Virus record (IMG/VR): IMGVR_UViG_3300025120_014916
Location: 1-64,000 of that record
DNA: 64,000 nt
Reading direction: 5' to 3' (one strand)
Source: a virus
A program made the position numbers and the translations under genes. Every line of letters starts with the position of its first letter. Within the stretch, counting starts at the first letter, position 1. Below, piece by piece: positions 27,601 to 34,964 of the stretch. The notes beneath the pieces were generated by a model, which was not told the origin of the DNA, ran no database searches, and saw only the letters and a program-made list of their open reading frames with translations.

Positions 27601-27775
27601 TGCCAAACTTAAATTCAAAGTCTGAAAAAGATCCAACTGTCACAGGCACAAAAGCAGGGCCCCTCTCAGCAGTCCCAATAACTCCACCGGGGACGCCTTC
27701 AATAGTTGTTTCTCTTGCACTTAGATCAATTTCTCTTTCAAAAAATCCGGGTGATCTGAATGTTTGTTCTTTCAT
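24620..27775 (-). CDS. Tail sheath protein, T4 gp18-like (paralogue 2)
   Basis: The 1051-residue protein is a paralogue of the sheath at 21131-24583. It shares SPGFFEREIDLSA at the start and GGVIGTAERGPAFVPVTVGSFSD soon after. The C-terminal block also matches: APAGFNRGAL, FGQKTLQQSRSALDRVNVRRMLLEVKR, GKIILVPTRAIEFIAMDFIITNSG. The middle regions differ strongly. Ahead of the ATG is GAGGAG. T4 has one sheath gene; two tandem copies suggest either mixed sheaths or a specialised copy, for example at a tail end. Which copy forms the bulk sheath is unknown. Confidence 0.92.
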   Translation of the reverse strand: MKEQTFRSPGFFEREIDLSARETTIEGVPGGVIGTAERGPAFVPVTVGSFSDFEFKFGTLDPDRFGPYAADAFLKHKTALTYIRVLGAGANNSIADIQTTELAGTVKNAGYVIEGTLAGAPDTLGRHRGAVQFIAATHEVLASEEGVGDLRFTDNNSFPDPLEVNLVRAAIFPTTASRIEILSHDASYSGTSTTNDVAAIKSYNGTDIQGTFKLVISSSQGASFSSDEGKPGIKIVTASLDPTSEYYVAKVLNTNPDRFEETQHFLYLDFPVESEIAKVKHDPSAATNYSVIIASGSEGTSANSGLSTTSFRDLFGNFKTRYQTARTTSFISQPFGANEYDLFHFEALDDGEIGNKRVKISISNIRRSTNIKDPYGTFSVLVRDLRDNDRDMNILEMYSLCTLNPASDDYVGKKIGDMKAYYNFDAATESEKRAVVSGMRPNRSSYVRIIMNSAVEDGLIPKSSLPFGFRGLPVLKLNDNLTDGTAVLSMGSNRSRLSFVAAGTANDAQITHSIVPPIPFTFKATKGKVASSPTFTGQPGSLELSDNRYFWGVKTQRIGLTGSIGQPALYPNGYGGVNKIIESYSKLLGIQKLDTLVTGSGADAFNNNKFTLARVCLNNQSDATANLEDALKNEITGSANEHMREAAYIRNAELVSPNSTVVDVGFTRRLTFASLMASTEYKYFNRFTDYLKFTNIMYGGFDGLNILDRDMRLMNDKASSNDSAAGGKAAGSDHGPLKIFNSSNGTGYTSGQGDDNNIISSYKTAGKIITDPLASRVNVIATPGIRSNYVTDHIGQLAKEYSKAIYIMDINAYDDNLNTIFDDSTTRPNVRKTVEQFDGRAIDNNYVATYFPDVIKNDRINGDAVNMPASVAALGALAYNDAIAYPWFAPAGFNRGALNEVINTEVRLNTEDRNILYEARINPIANFPTGPFVIFGQKTLQQSRSALDRVNVRRMLLEVKRIVSDIANRIVFEQNTPSTRNRFVAEVTPALSNIQVQQGVDQFRVVMDASNNTQLDVEQNRLNGKIILVPTRAIEFIAMDFIITNSGVSFE

Positions 27776-27831
27776 TATTCACTCCTCAATATATTCATAA
27801 CTATCTTCTTCCTTATCAAAAAACTGCTATT

Positions 27832-29031
27832 TTACTCATTCTGGTTTTCAATATCTTTAATTATTAAAGAAGAACCTACAGTTTCTCCTTTTCTTTGATT
27901 TCTGTGTCTGATTTTTGAAAACTGAATGGTTTCTTCACCAGTAAACGGGTTGACGATTCTTTCCTCGATCACTGGTGACAAGTCGCCTCTTTTGTTTTCC
28001 TCTAAAGGGTTTGTTAAGTCTTGAAGTACATTTTTTTTAAACATATCTTTTTTCCTTTCTGGCTGATTATTTTCTACTATTTTTGCAAATGGTTCTTGAT
28101 ATCCAAAGTCAATAGTCGGTGCTGAAAAATAAGATCGCGCAAGATTAGGAAGTCCAGGATTTTTAGGATTAAGTATATAACCCGGTATCGTAAGACTAAT
28201 ACTATTTTTGACTATTCTTTCATCGTCTGAGTAATTATCAAAATTGGATGCATTTGTAAAGCTTGTTTCAAAAAAAGCAATTAATTCATAGCCTGTGTCT
28301 GTTTTCATTGCTATTTCTTGACCTTGACCGTCAAAGTTAAAGATAAGTGTTTCCATCATTTGATTTGCTTGTTGAATATATTGTGTCCAGAAAGTTACTT
28401 CGTAAGTTATTGCAATAAATTCTGGATATGGAATATCAATTATTTCAAAAATATTATTTCCTAAACTAGCATCTAGGTTTATAAGCCCTGCCTGCGAAGA
28501 AAAGCTAATATTGTTACCGTTCCTCCTAGAAGCTTGTTCGTCGTTCTTAGCAACGTTACCGGGCACAATATCGTTAAGTACAAAAGCACGCCTAGAAGAT
28601 ACATTTTTTTGATTTGTTAAACCTATCTTATTTATAACATTTTGATAATTTCTATCTTTTTTGCTTAATCTTTTTTTAATTGTGTATGAAGGTTGGTTTC
28701 TAAAAGAAATTGCTGTGCCTTTTCCTTTTTGATCTGCAGAAAAGTCTATGTCGTTTCTTATTATAGATATTAAAGGCAAGATTAAAGCATTGTTCTTATC
28801 TCTTATAGGATTTTTTCTACGTGTAAGTGCGAATCTTTCGCCCGAAGCGAAAACAACTGGTACTTTTTTAGATTCTTTTTTTTGCGTTGTTTGAAAATTT
28901 AATTTTGCATCAAATAACTTAAATACTGCTCTATCAATATCTTCTATTCCAATACTTGGAAAATCAAAGTCTTCTGGGGGATTATCACCTTCAAACTTTT
29001 TAATAACTTTATCACCTTTTTTAGTACTCAT
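27832..29031 (-). CDS. Tail sheath stabiliser/terminator, T4 gp15-like
   Basis: Gp15 caps the finished tail and joins it to the head. The 399-residue protein contains KKVPVVFASGERFAL, then LPLISIIRNDIDFSA, then ITYEVTFWTQYIQQANQMMETLI, then NSISLTIPGYILNPKN. These follow in the same order as corresponding strands of T4 gp15 that I recall (VPITYASKEHF, LPRINLHLVDF, YELSIFTRYEDDMFQI, and the C-terminal strand). T4 gp15 is 272 aa; extra length lies at both ends. It overlaps the gp14-like gene by four bases (ATGA) and precedes the sheaths. Confidence 0.68.
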   Translation of the reverse strand: MSTKKGDKVIKKFEGDNPPEDFDFPSIGIEDIDRAVFKLFDAKLNFQTTQKKESKKVPVVFASGERFALTRRKNPIRDKNNALILPLISIIRNDIDFSADQKGKGTAISFRNQPSYTIKKRLSKKDRNYQNVINKIGLTNQKNVSSRRAFVLNDIVPGNVAKNDEQASRRNGNNISFSSQAGLINLDASLGNNIFEIIDIPYPEFIAITYEVTFWTQYIQQANQMMETLIFNFDGQGQEIAMKTDTGYELIAFFETSFTNASNFDNYSDDERIVKNSISLTIPGYILNPKNPGLPNLARSYFSAPTIDFGYQEPFAKIVENNQPERKKDMFKKNVLQDLTNPLEENKRGDLSPVIEERIVNPFTGEETIQFSKIRHRNQRKGETVGSSLIIKDIENQNE

Positions 29032-29696
29032 TTATCATCTCCGTAAAAAGACGATCCTGCGCCTGTTTCGTCACCCTTAGGTGAAACCTCCCTAGGACCG
29101 GTTAAAGGTGATTCAAGAACTCCATTTTTCTGAAGATCTCTTACGTCGTTAGTTTTCCCTTCGCTATTTTCAGATTGCCCTCTTTGCTGCACAAACGTTT
29201 CTTGAACTGCGTCTGCATCTGTGTACTGTTCTGATGTTGGACCAAAAACTTTTGAAATAAACTGCCCTTTTCTTGATTGTTTTGCTTTTACTGAAATATA
29301 TCGTCCATGTTCTATTTGTCCAAATATAACGTCTGCGTTTGGGCTTTGTGTGACTTCAAAAAATACTGAACCGTATGAGAAGAAATCACCTTCAAGTACT
29401 TCTATCTTCTTATCTAATAAGTCTCGAGACTGTATGTAGACTTCGACAGAATAATACTTTTCTGATCCAAATCTATCGGTTGTTGTAGCAGGTGCTTCAT
29501 ATTTTACAAAACAATCAATTTCAATAGGGTTATCAAATATCTTTTCTGGTGATTCTTCATATACATCATGTACTTTTGACTTGATCTCACTTATTGGGAA
29601 GTAATAGATTTTTTGACCGACGACATCTTTAACCAACTCCTTTGCAATATCGTTAATAAAATTAATCTCTCTTGGCGTAATAAAAAATCTACTCAT
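29028..29696 (-). CDS. Neck protein, T4 gp14-like
   Basis: This 222-residue protein is likely part of the neck that closes the filled head. Its N-terminal half includes ELVKDVVGQKIYYFPISEI, then EIDCFVKYEAPATTTDRFG, then EGDFFSYGSVFFEVTQSPN. The order recalls the T4 gp14 segments for protein joining (ECYYVPREY, EGDLIYFPMDNSLFEI). The C-terminus is polar and probably disordered. Gene order 13-14-15 is as in T4 and supports the call. The stop overlaps the gp15-like start. Confidence 0.65.
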   Translation of the reverse strand: MSRFFITPREINFINDIAKELVKDVVGQKIYYFPISEIKSKVHDVYEESPEKIFDNPIEIDCFVKYEAPATTTDRFGSEKYYSVEVYIQSRDLLDKKIEVLEGDFFSYGSVFFEVTQSPNADVIFGQIEHGRYISVKAKQSRKGQFISKVFGPTSEQYTDADAVQETFVQQRGQSENSEGKTNDVRDLQKNGVLESPLTGPREVSPKGDETGAGSSFYGDDK

Positions 29697-29699
29697 ATT

Positions 29700-30872
29700 T
29701 TATCCTAGAAATATTGCTGAACCATTAGGCATTGGCACATACTTTAGCTGTTTATTCATATTTTCTGCTCTTGTTGCCTGCATTTCTATTAATTTGTCGT
29801 AAGTCATAGTATCTAACATTTCACGGAGTGTTGTTATTAACTTATCCTTATCTTCTCTTCCCTGACTGATCAATTCAGTACCATTTAAACTAACCTCAGC
29901 ACCCGGTACGGGAATACTTCCAAATTTTGATCTAATTAAACCTAATATTTCCCTACACAATGCAACTGTAAATTGTCTAATCCACTGGCGCCCAATTGAA
30001 TTAATTTTATTGTACTGTATGTTACCAAACGGTAGATTGCCCATATTTGAAACGCCAAATATTGTTGCGTCTTTGTAAGAAGGTGAATTAGGATCAGGAT
30101 ATTGTCTAACTCTAAGCCACATCTTATTTTGTCTTCCTGAAGGACACGGAAACAATCTTATTTTTGTACCTTCCACTCTATAACTATAGTTTGATCTTCT
30201 TACTCTGTTTGATAAATCGAGCTGGCCAGCTCTTAATATGTCTTCAAAGACTGGTAGCACATAAAAAATTGTTTCCGGCGTAAAAGATTCAAAACTAAAT
30301 TCATTATTAAGATAATTTATTGCTGATGTTGTATCAAAAAATCTATATGCTGCTTGCGGATTAAAATGGTATACCTCGGCTATTTTTATTTTACCCTTTG
30401 CACTATTAAATACTAGCGTACCGTCTTCTTTTTTTAATTCTGTATAAATGTCATAGTCTTGTTGTCCGGGTTTTAAAGTAATAGACCCAGATGTTGTATT
30501 GTAAGAGCCTCCGATACCTGCTTCCATAGCATAAGGTTCCGCAAATCTTGTCAAGTATTCTAGGTTATCTCTAGGATACTTTTCTTGCGAATTTGTTTCC
30601 ATATGAGGTTTTTCATCGCTTCCAGTTGGAAAGCCTAAATAATTAACTAATTGAGATTTAGCCTGAAATTGGTTAAGAATTGAACTATATTCTAATACTG
30701 CTTCTTCAAATGCACCAAATATTTGCTTTTTTGTGAGCTCGACAGAAAGAATATCATCACCCATCTTACGCTTAACAAAAGTAACCATATTGTCAGCCTC
30801 AGTAATAAAATCACCCTCAGCATCATAAAATCCAAACGGAGTTGGATTAGTAATTTGAGCAAATGTAGCCAT
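29700..30872 (-). CDS. Neck protein, T4 gp13-like
   Basis: The 390-residue protein matches the gp13 neck/head-completion style: an N-terminal helical part with MVTFVKRKMGDDILSVELT and AFEEAVLEYSSILNQF, then beta segments (QDYDIYTEL, GTKIRLFPCPSGRQNKMWLRVRQYPDP). A C-terminal helical part follows (ALCREILGLIRSKFGSIPVPG, LISQGREDKDKLITTLREML). T4 gp13 is 309 aa. Three bases separate it from the gp14-like gene. The ATG has AGAGGATGCAGC upstream. It is the first gene of the neck/tail run. Confidence 0.72.
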   Translation of the reverse strand: MATFAQITNPTPFGFYDAEGDFITEADNMVTFVKRKMGDDILSVELTKKQIFGAFEEAVLEYSSILNQFQAKSQLVNYLGFPTGSDEKPHMETNSQEKYPRDNLEYLTRFAEPYAMEAGIGGSYNTTSGSITLKPGQQDYDIYTELKKEDGTLVFNSAKGKIKIAEVYHFNPQAAYRFFDTTSAINYLNNEFSFESFTPETIFYVLPVFEDILRAGQLDLSNRVRRSNYSYRVEGTKIRLFPCPSGRQNKMWLRVRQYPDPNSPSYKDATIFGVSNMGNLPFGNIQYNKINSIGRQWIRQFTVALCREILGLIRSKFGSIPVPGAEVSLNGTELISQGREDKDKLITTLREMLDTMTYDKLIEMQATRAENMNKQLKYVPMPNGSAIFLG

Positions 30873-30951
30873 GCTGCATCCTCTTAAAGTTAAAAAATCT
30901 TCGCTATTAATATATATGCAAACTCAACAAGACTGTCTAATTTTAAAGAAA

Positions 30952-31299
30952 CTATTCGCCTCCGCCGTCAAAGCCGGCTTCGATACCACCTTCTATGCCG
31001 GGTTCATAATAATTGTCATGATCTCTGTAGCCATAAAAATAAGGGTATAGCTTTTTTAAATTTCTTTTAGAAGTTTTTTTCTTTTTCTTTTTTTTGTATT
31101 TTTTGTATTTTCTTTCGCTAATAGCAGACCCTTCTTCGTGCATTTCAATGCCATGCTTTTCGTGAAGTTCGTCAATACTATCTGAATCTTTTACTTTTTC
31201 AAGCAATATTGCAGGAATATCAGTCTCAATAGCACCACCAGACCATCTTACGTCATAAAAGTTAATATCACCATTCTCTTTCAATGAATGCCACATCAC
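30952..31299 (-). CDS. Lys-tract and Gly-rich-tail protein; downstream part of a TGA-interrupted ORF
   Basis: From ATG at 31299 the product is 115 residues. It has a folded N-terminal half (INFYDVRWSGGAIETDIPAILLEKV), a polylysine tract (KYKKYKKKKKKK) and an acidic/Gly tail (GIEGGIEAGFDGGGE). The same frame continues upstream without a stop as LTHVRKKGSSLNEVGEV to a TGA at 31348-31350, and beyond that TGA into the 49-residue ORF at 31348-31497. The intact gene would therefore be 30952-31497. Re-initiation at 31299 is possible (GGTGA four bases upstream). I do not know its function; virion-associated is inferred from location. Confidence 0.6.
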   Translation of the reverse strand: MMWHSLKENGDINFYDVRWSGGAIETDIPAILLEKVKDSDSIDELHEKHGIEMHEEGSAISERKYKKYKKKKKKKTSKRNLKKLYPYFYGYRDHDNYYEPGIEGGIEAGFDGGGE

Positions 31300-31347
31300 T
31301 TCACCAACTTCATTTAAGGAAGAACCCTTCTTCCGGACATGAGTCAG

Positions 31348-31497
31348 TCATGTATGTCCTATAATATCTTTTGCAGCTTGATCCTTATTGCTCACATGAT
31401 TAATGCCGTAAGTAAACCCGTCTTCCTTGCTGACGTAAGAAAGCCTTTCTAGCTCTTCAAATATTAGAGCTCGCAATTTGCTTATTGATAGTTTCAT
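31348..31497 (-). CDS. Short protein with targeting-like N-terminus; upstream part of a TGA-interrupted ORF
   Basis: The 49-residue ORF starts MKLSISKLRALIFEELERLS and ends DIIGHT before TGA. Its N-terminus has the same pattern as at least five other small proteins here: MK(L), basic residues, an LxxLI helix, and Glu-Glu (see the targeting-signal finding). The frame after the TGA stays open to 30952 and looks like coding sequence. This could be a nonsense mutation, a readthrough site (the next base is C), or a sequencing error. TGA is used as a true stop elsewhere in the window. Confidence 0.55.
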   Translation of the reverse strand: MKLSISKLRALIFEELERLSYVSKEDGFTYGINHVSNKDQAAKDIIGHT

Positions 31498-31515
31498 TTT
31501 GTTTTTCTTGCTTGG

Positions 31516-31884
31516 TTAATAATTTCGATCTTCATCCGGATCTCGGGCATTCATTCGAACATATTCCATATAACTGTCATGCTGATCAGGTGCTAAGTCT
31601 TCAGAACTTTGTTCATCATATTCTAAAGGTAGTGCTAATTGCTCAGGTTGAGATTCTATCTGATAGATTTTAGAATATATACTACTTAATTCTGTTTCCA
31701 TCGGGCCGAGATATCCATACGCGTATGCTTCGTTCTCTCCGCCCATATCTAACACATGATCATTCATCTGCTTTGTGAGCATGGCTGCTTTTTCTTTAAG
31801 AGCACGCAATTCATTGCTAGCTTCTGCAATTAAGCTTAGCTCTTCTTTAATGAGTCTTCTTATTGCTTTTCTATTTAATTTCAT
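31516..31884 (-). CDS. Small helical protein with targeting-like N-terminus
   Basis: The 122-residue protein begins MKLNRKAIRRLIKEELSL followed by IAEASNELRALKEKAAMLTK, so IAE-A sits 20-23 residues in, like the T4 gp21 cleavage pattern (I/L)-x-E. The rest is a charged helix and a polar tail (LGPMETELSSIYSKIYQIES). AGGAG lies seven bases before the ATG. I do not recognise the family. It sits with similar small genes between the neck and capsid regions, and being packaged in the prohead is a hypothesis. Confidence 0.7.
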   Translation of the reverse strand: MKLNRKAIRRLIKEELSLIAEASNELRALKEKAAMLTKQMNDHVLDMGGENEAYAYGYLGPMETELSSIYSKIYQIESQPEQLALPLEYDEQSSEDLAPDQHDSYMEYVRMNARDPDEDRNY

Positions 31885-31905
31885 TTCTTGCTCCTAAAAT
31901 TTAAA

Positions 31906-32304
31906 CTATCTATCGTAGTCGCCGCTCATGATATCTTCACAGCATTCAATGAGCGCAGCTTTTGTTATTTCGCAAGAGCAACATTCAATAAGGCACATAA
32001 CAGCTGCACAGCAGTCTTCACGAGAAACATTGCCCATTGAAGATCCCATCATTGGAGTTGCGTCTGATGTGTGCATTGGAAGAAGTGCATCCATGTCATT
32101 ATCCTTAGGCATGTCATCTTCGTATTCATCACAACCGCAAGGACTCATTCCACATGCGTCACATCCGTGTTTATGACTTCCAACATGTCCTATGTCTTGT
32201 GAGAATGCACCGACTTTTCCGAAAGGTTGCATTCCAGTCATACCGATCATTTTAAATTCTGTAAGAATCATTTTTTGTAGTTGTTTCCGATTTAGTTTTG
32301 ACAT
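31906..32304 (-). CDS. Cysteine-rich small protein, probable metal-binding
   Basis: The 132-residue protein begins MSKLNRKQLQKMILTEFKMIG, the same type of N-terminus as its neighbour. It then carries HKHGCDACGMSPCGCDE, a His/Cys cluster, and a C-terminal helix-like segment with CCAAVMCLIECCSCEI and LIECCEDIM, about twelve Cys in all. The i, i+3/4 spacing along helices recalls four-helix metal-storage proteins, but I cannot show homology. Zinc or copper binding is a guess. AGGAG precedes the ATG, and a terminator separates it from the gene above at 32470-33288. Confidence 0.7.
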   Translation of the reverse strand: MSKLNRKQLQKMILTEFKMIGMTGMQPFGKVGAFSQDIGHVGSHKHGCDACGMSPCGCDEYEDDMPKDNDMDALLPMHTSDATPMMGSSMGNVSREDCCAAVMCLIECCSCEITKAALIECCEDIMSGDYDR

Positions 32305-32391
32305 CTCTGTGCTCCTGTAAAGTTTACCTTATTAAATATACCTGTGCGAACGTAAATGATCATAGATTTTAACCTCGTTTGCAGAAAACAT

Positions 32392-32417
32392 AAAAAAAGA
32401 CACCCACAAGGGGTGTC
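32392..32417 (-). terminator. Rho-independent terminator after the 272-aa gene
   Basis: GACACCC (32399-32405) and GGGTGTC (32411-32417) form a seven-base stem; on the minus strand TTTTTTT follows. AAAGACACC on the other side also gives a plus-strand T-run (TCTTT), so it may be weakly bidirectional. Confidence 0.88.
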
Positions 32418-32469
32418 TTTAAAATATTATTAGACTAACTAATTTATACTTTTTAAGAGCTTATTGTAT

Positions 32470-33288
32470 TTATTGCAATCCAAATTCAAACTCTTTCCAA
32501 ATCAGCGCGCCACCTACGTCGGAGTCGTGTCTGTGGAACCAGTATGGCGTTACAACTTCAGCATCGTCAAAGCTATAAGCTACAGCACCAGTGCCTGCTA
32601 CTCCGTCAATAGTATATGTTACTGCGCCTGCTGCAGATACCATAACTTTAAGTGTATGAGTTCCACCATTTGCCCAGTTTCCGGCGCCGTCGCCACCGCC
32701 AGATGTGATATCTGTTACAACTGTACTGGCATTATTAATAATTGTTGTGGTTTTAATATCGCCTGAAACTACTGATAGTGCAGCTAGCTCATCTAATGCG
32801 TCTGGACTGGCGTTGTGTGCCTCAACCTTTGCAAAGCCGCATCGAATATCATCAAACCCGGAAACATCTTCTATTGAAAACTTAACAGACATAAAGAATG
32901 CTGGAGATGTGCCTACTGTAAAATAGTCTTTGTTTAGTTTGCCTAAGGCTGCTACTGATCTACCTCGAATAGCCCAGCCTTCATTATTTGTTTGATCGCC
33001 TGATACATTTAACCCTGCTACATTTAATGCTGGTGCTAAAAGCGTTTGAGTTCCAATAGCATGTACTGCTAGTGTATTACCACATCTAAATCCCCATTGA
33101 TTAATTTCTCCGGTTGCGCCGGAGAAAATTGTCCCGTCTGATTGTGGATCTAAACTTACTTGTGCACCTAAATCAAATTTAGTTACGCGTATGTCACTAG
33201 TAGTAAATGTAACTGTTGACGCACAGTTGACACCTGATCCTGTTTTTTGAATCAGACCTTTTGAGTCTGTGATTTCTATTGCTGGCAT
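32470..33288 (-). CDS. Beta-rich protein, likely virion surface or capsid decoration
   Basis: The 272-residue protein begins MPAIEITDSKGLIQKTG and is Gly/Ala/Thr-rich with a low charge, like jelly-roll or lectin-type domains: SVKFSIEDVSGFDDIRCGF, HTLKVMVSAAGAVTYTIDGV, and the end PYWFHRHDSDVGGALIWKEFEF. I do not recognise a specific family. The last part resembles concanavalin-type lectin edges. It is an isolated transcription unit with its own structured leader (33289-33392) and a strong terminator, fitting an abundant late protein. Confidence 0.6.
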   Translation of the reverse strand: MPAIEITDSKGLIQKTGSGVNCASTVTFTTSDIRVTKFDLGAQVSLDPQSDGTIFSGATGEINQWGFRCGNTLAVHAIGTQTLLAPALNVAGLNVSGDQTNNEGWAIRGRSVAALGKLNKDYFTVGTSPAFFMSVKFSIEDVSGFDDIRCGFAKVEAHNASPDALDELAALSVVSGDIKTTTIINNASTVVTDITSGGGDGAGNWANGGTHTLKVMVSAAGAVTYTIDGVAGTGAVAYSFDDAEVVTPYWFHRHDSDVGGALIWKEFEFGLQ

Positions 33289-33392
33289 AATTTTCTCCTA
33301 TTTTTTAGATTTGTTTTAGAGTTTACTTGTTCGCAAGATTCCGTCACGCTGGCGAGGTCAGCTTTATGCAATGTGTCGGGCCTACTATTATA
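33289..33392 (-). promoter_or_regulatory. Promoter and structured 5' leader of the 272-aa gene
   Basis: TATAAT (33387-33392 on the minus strand) has only a poor -35 (AT-rich). About 90 transcribed bases follow before the ATG, unusually GC-rich for this genome, with short hairpins GCTG-ACCTCGC-CAGC and CTTG-CGAA-CAAG, then AGGAG. It may be a regulatory or stabilising leader. No riboswitch family is recognised. Confidence 0.35.
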
Positions 33393-33427
33393 TATTACTT
33401 AAGAATGCATTTAATTACAACAAATGA

Positions 33428-33769
33428 TTATTTGTTTTTATATTTTAATCTTAATTGCGCATAACCAATATTATGCTTAATGTTTGAAATTAACTTATCA
33501 ACTCTAGGATCTCTAGCTGATAATTCTTTAGAGTTAGTCTCGCCAACTTTTAACTTAAGCAATTCTAAAGTCTCAGCAAGCTGTGCATCTGATTTCTCAT
33601 GAGCAATAATTGACTCAGCAAGCGCTAATTTTAAAATAGCAACTTCTTTCTTTAAACTATCAATATCTGACTTAAGTTCTGAGTGGTCATGCGAAACTGC
33701 TGCAACTTCTTTTTTCGCTACTGCGGGCTTTTTTGCTGTAGGCACAGCTGTTGTTTTCTTTGAGGGCAT
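33428..33769 (-). CDS. Lys/Ala-rich N-terminus with coiled coil, unknown
   Basis: The 113-residue protein begins MPSKKTTAVPTAKKPAVAKK, a histone-H1-like basic tract. It continues with a heptad-patterned helix (DIDSLKKEVAILKLALAESIIAHE) and a basic C-terminal helix (HNIGYAQLRLKYKNK). It may bind DNA or the capsid interior, but this is inference. GGAG lies eight bases before the ATG. It is divergent from the plus-strand gene next to it. Confidence 0.65.
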   Translation of the reverse strand: MPSKKTTAVPTAKKPAVAKKEVAAVSHDHSELKSDIDSLKKEVAILKLALAESIIAHEKSDAQLAETLELLKLKVGETNSKELSARDPRVDKLISNIKHNIGYAQLRLKYKNK

Positions 33770-33851
33770 TTTTATTTCTCCTATGAAATTATTAATTAAT
33801 ACATATAATTATAACGTCAAAACAAAAATTTTAAAGGAATATAGAAATATT

Positions 33852-34202
33852 ATGAAGCCTATTATTATTAAGTCAAATCTAATCACAAAAGTGCTCTCTG
33901 TCTACATAGACGTCTGCGCCATTACATTATACCCATTTATAGTAATTAACGAAGCTTGTGATCATCCTGTTATCATGAACCATGAAAAGATTCATTTAAA
34001 GCAACAAAGTGAGCTCTGGATCATTCCTTTTTATGTTCTATATGTATGGTATTGGCTTAAAGGAAGGATGCAAGGAATGGACAACCACGATGCTTATATG
34101 TCTATTCCGTTTGAAAAAGAAGCATATGAACATCAATACGATTTTGAGTATATTGAGAACAGAAAACCCGGGTCATGGAAAAGTTATATTAATTTAACTT
34201 AA
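33852..34202 (+). CDS. HExxH putative membrane-associated metallopeptidase (only plus-strand gene)
   Basis: The protein (116 aa from ATG 33852) has a hydrophobic start (VCAITLYPFIVI), a zinc motif in MNHEKIHLKQQSELW (HExxH), a likely transmembrane stretch (IIPFYVLYVWYWL) and a downstream acidic motif, FEKEAYEHQ, that could give the third ligand. It resembles small M56/M48-like gluzincins; a family of such short proteins occurs in phages and bacteria, but function is unknown. An ATG at 33783 is in frame with no Shine-Dalgarno and would overlap the divergent gene's leader; TATAAT at 33804-33809 would place the transcript start before 33852. It ends 14 bases inside the convergent gene. Confidence 0.6.
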   Translation: MKPIIIKSNLITKVLSVYIDVCAITLYPFIVINEACDHPVIMNHEKIHLKQQSELWIIPFYVLYVWYWLKGRMQGMDNHDAYMSIPFEKEAYEHQYDFEYIENRKPGSWKSYINLT

Positions 34203-34926
34203 CACCCATAAAAAGACCTATTGAGGCTTGATGAAGATTTTTGTCAATAAGTCTAGGGGGTATAGAAAACCTTAAAGGTAGATCTTCTTTAGACTTATCA
34301 ATGTTTGTTACTGAATTAATCTGCGGGTTAACGGGAACCGGTATACAATTTGCACCAACACAGTTAACGTTACTAGGTTGAACTACTGTCGGTGTGGTTG
34401 TTGCAGAATTTGATCTGACTTCTTGCTGCTTGATCCACTTTACAACTTCTTTAGACCCGTTGGAAGATGTGTTAACAATAAGTGCACTAGAATTATATAG
34501 CGTCATTCTCACGACTATTTCATAATCATTAATACTAATATTTGTTCGAACTAAGTAATGATCATTCTTTACAGCACATGCTAATGCATCTTTTTTATAA
34601 TTGCAATCTTCATATGCATAGTTTATTGTATCAGCATCGTATACTTCAATTCTTTCTGTGTGCATTGTTACCGGTTCGTATATGCCTCTTTGATTTTTTA
34701 CTTTACCTAGTCTAGAATGTGAATTTACGTATCCAGCAATTGACGCGTCATTTATATCATCACTTATTTTTTTACTTACATTATCTATGATCGGATCTTC
34801 TACATAAATAACCATATTTCTTCGGGCTTCAACAATAATTGTTTTACCTACATTTTCATCATCAAGCAAAGCCGGTTCATCAGCATATGCTATTTGTATT
34901 ACCAAACCAATCAGAATTGCAATCAT
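34189..34926 (-). CDS. Secreted or periplasmic protein of unknown function
   Basis: The 245-residue protein starts MIAILIGLVIQIAYADEP, a signal peptide with an AYA cleavage site after about residue 15. The mature part has mixed alpha/beta, two Cys close to each other (NVNCVGANCIPVP) that could form a disulphide, a DIVVRMTLYNSSALIVN-like strand region and a C-terminal SIGLFMGVKLN reminiscent of a beta-strand end. It may be displayed in the host envelope or be a superinfection/lysis factor, which is inference. It converges with, and overlaps by 14 bases, the plus-strand metallopeptidase gene. Confidence 0.65.
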   Translation of the reverse strand: MIAILIGLVIQIAYADEPALLDDENVGKTIIVEARRNMVIYVEDPIIDNVSKKISDDINDASIAGYVNSHSRLGKVKNQRGIYEPVTMHTERIEVYDADTINYAYEDCNYKKDALACAVKNDHYLVRTNISINDYEIVVRMTLYNSSALIVNTSSNGSKEVVKWIKQQEVRSNSATTTPTVVQPSNVNCVGANCIPVPVNPQINSVTNIDKSKEDLPLRFSIPPRLIDKNLHQASIGLFMGVKLN

Positions 34927-34964
34927 ATAACTTTCCCTTTTATTATATAAATATACACATGCAT

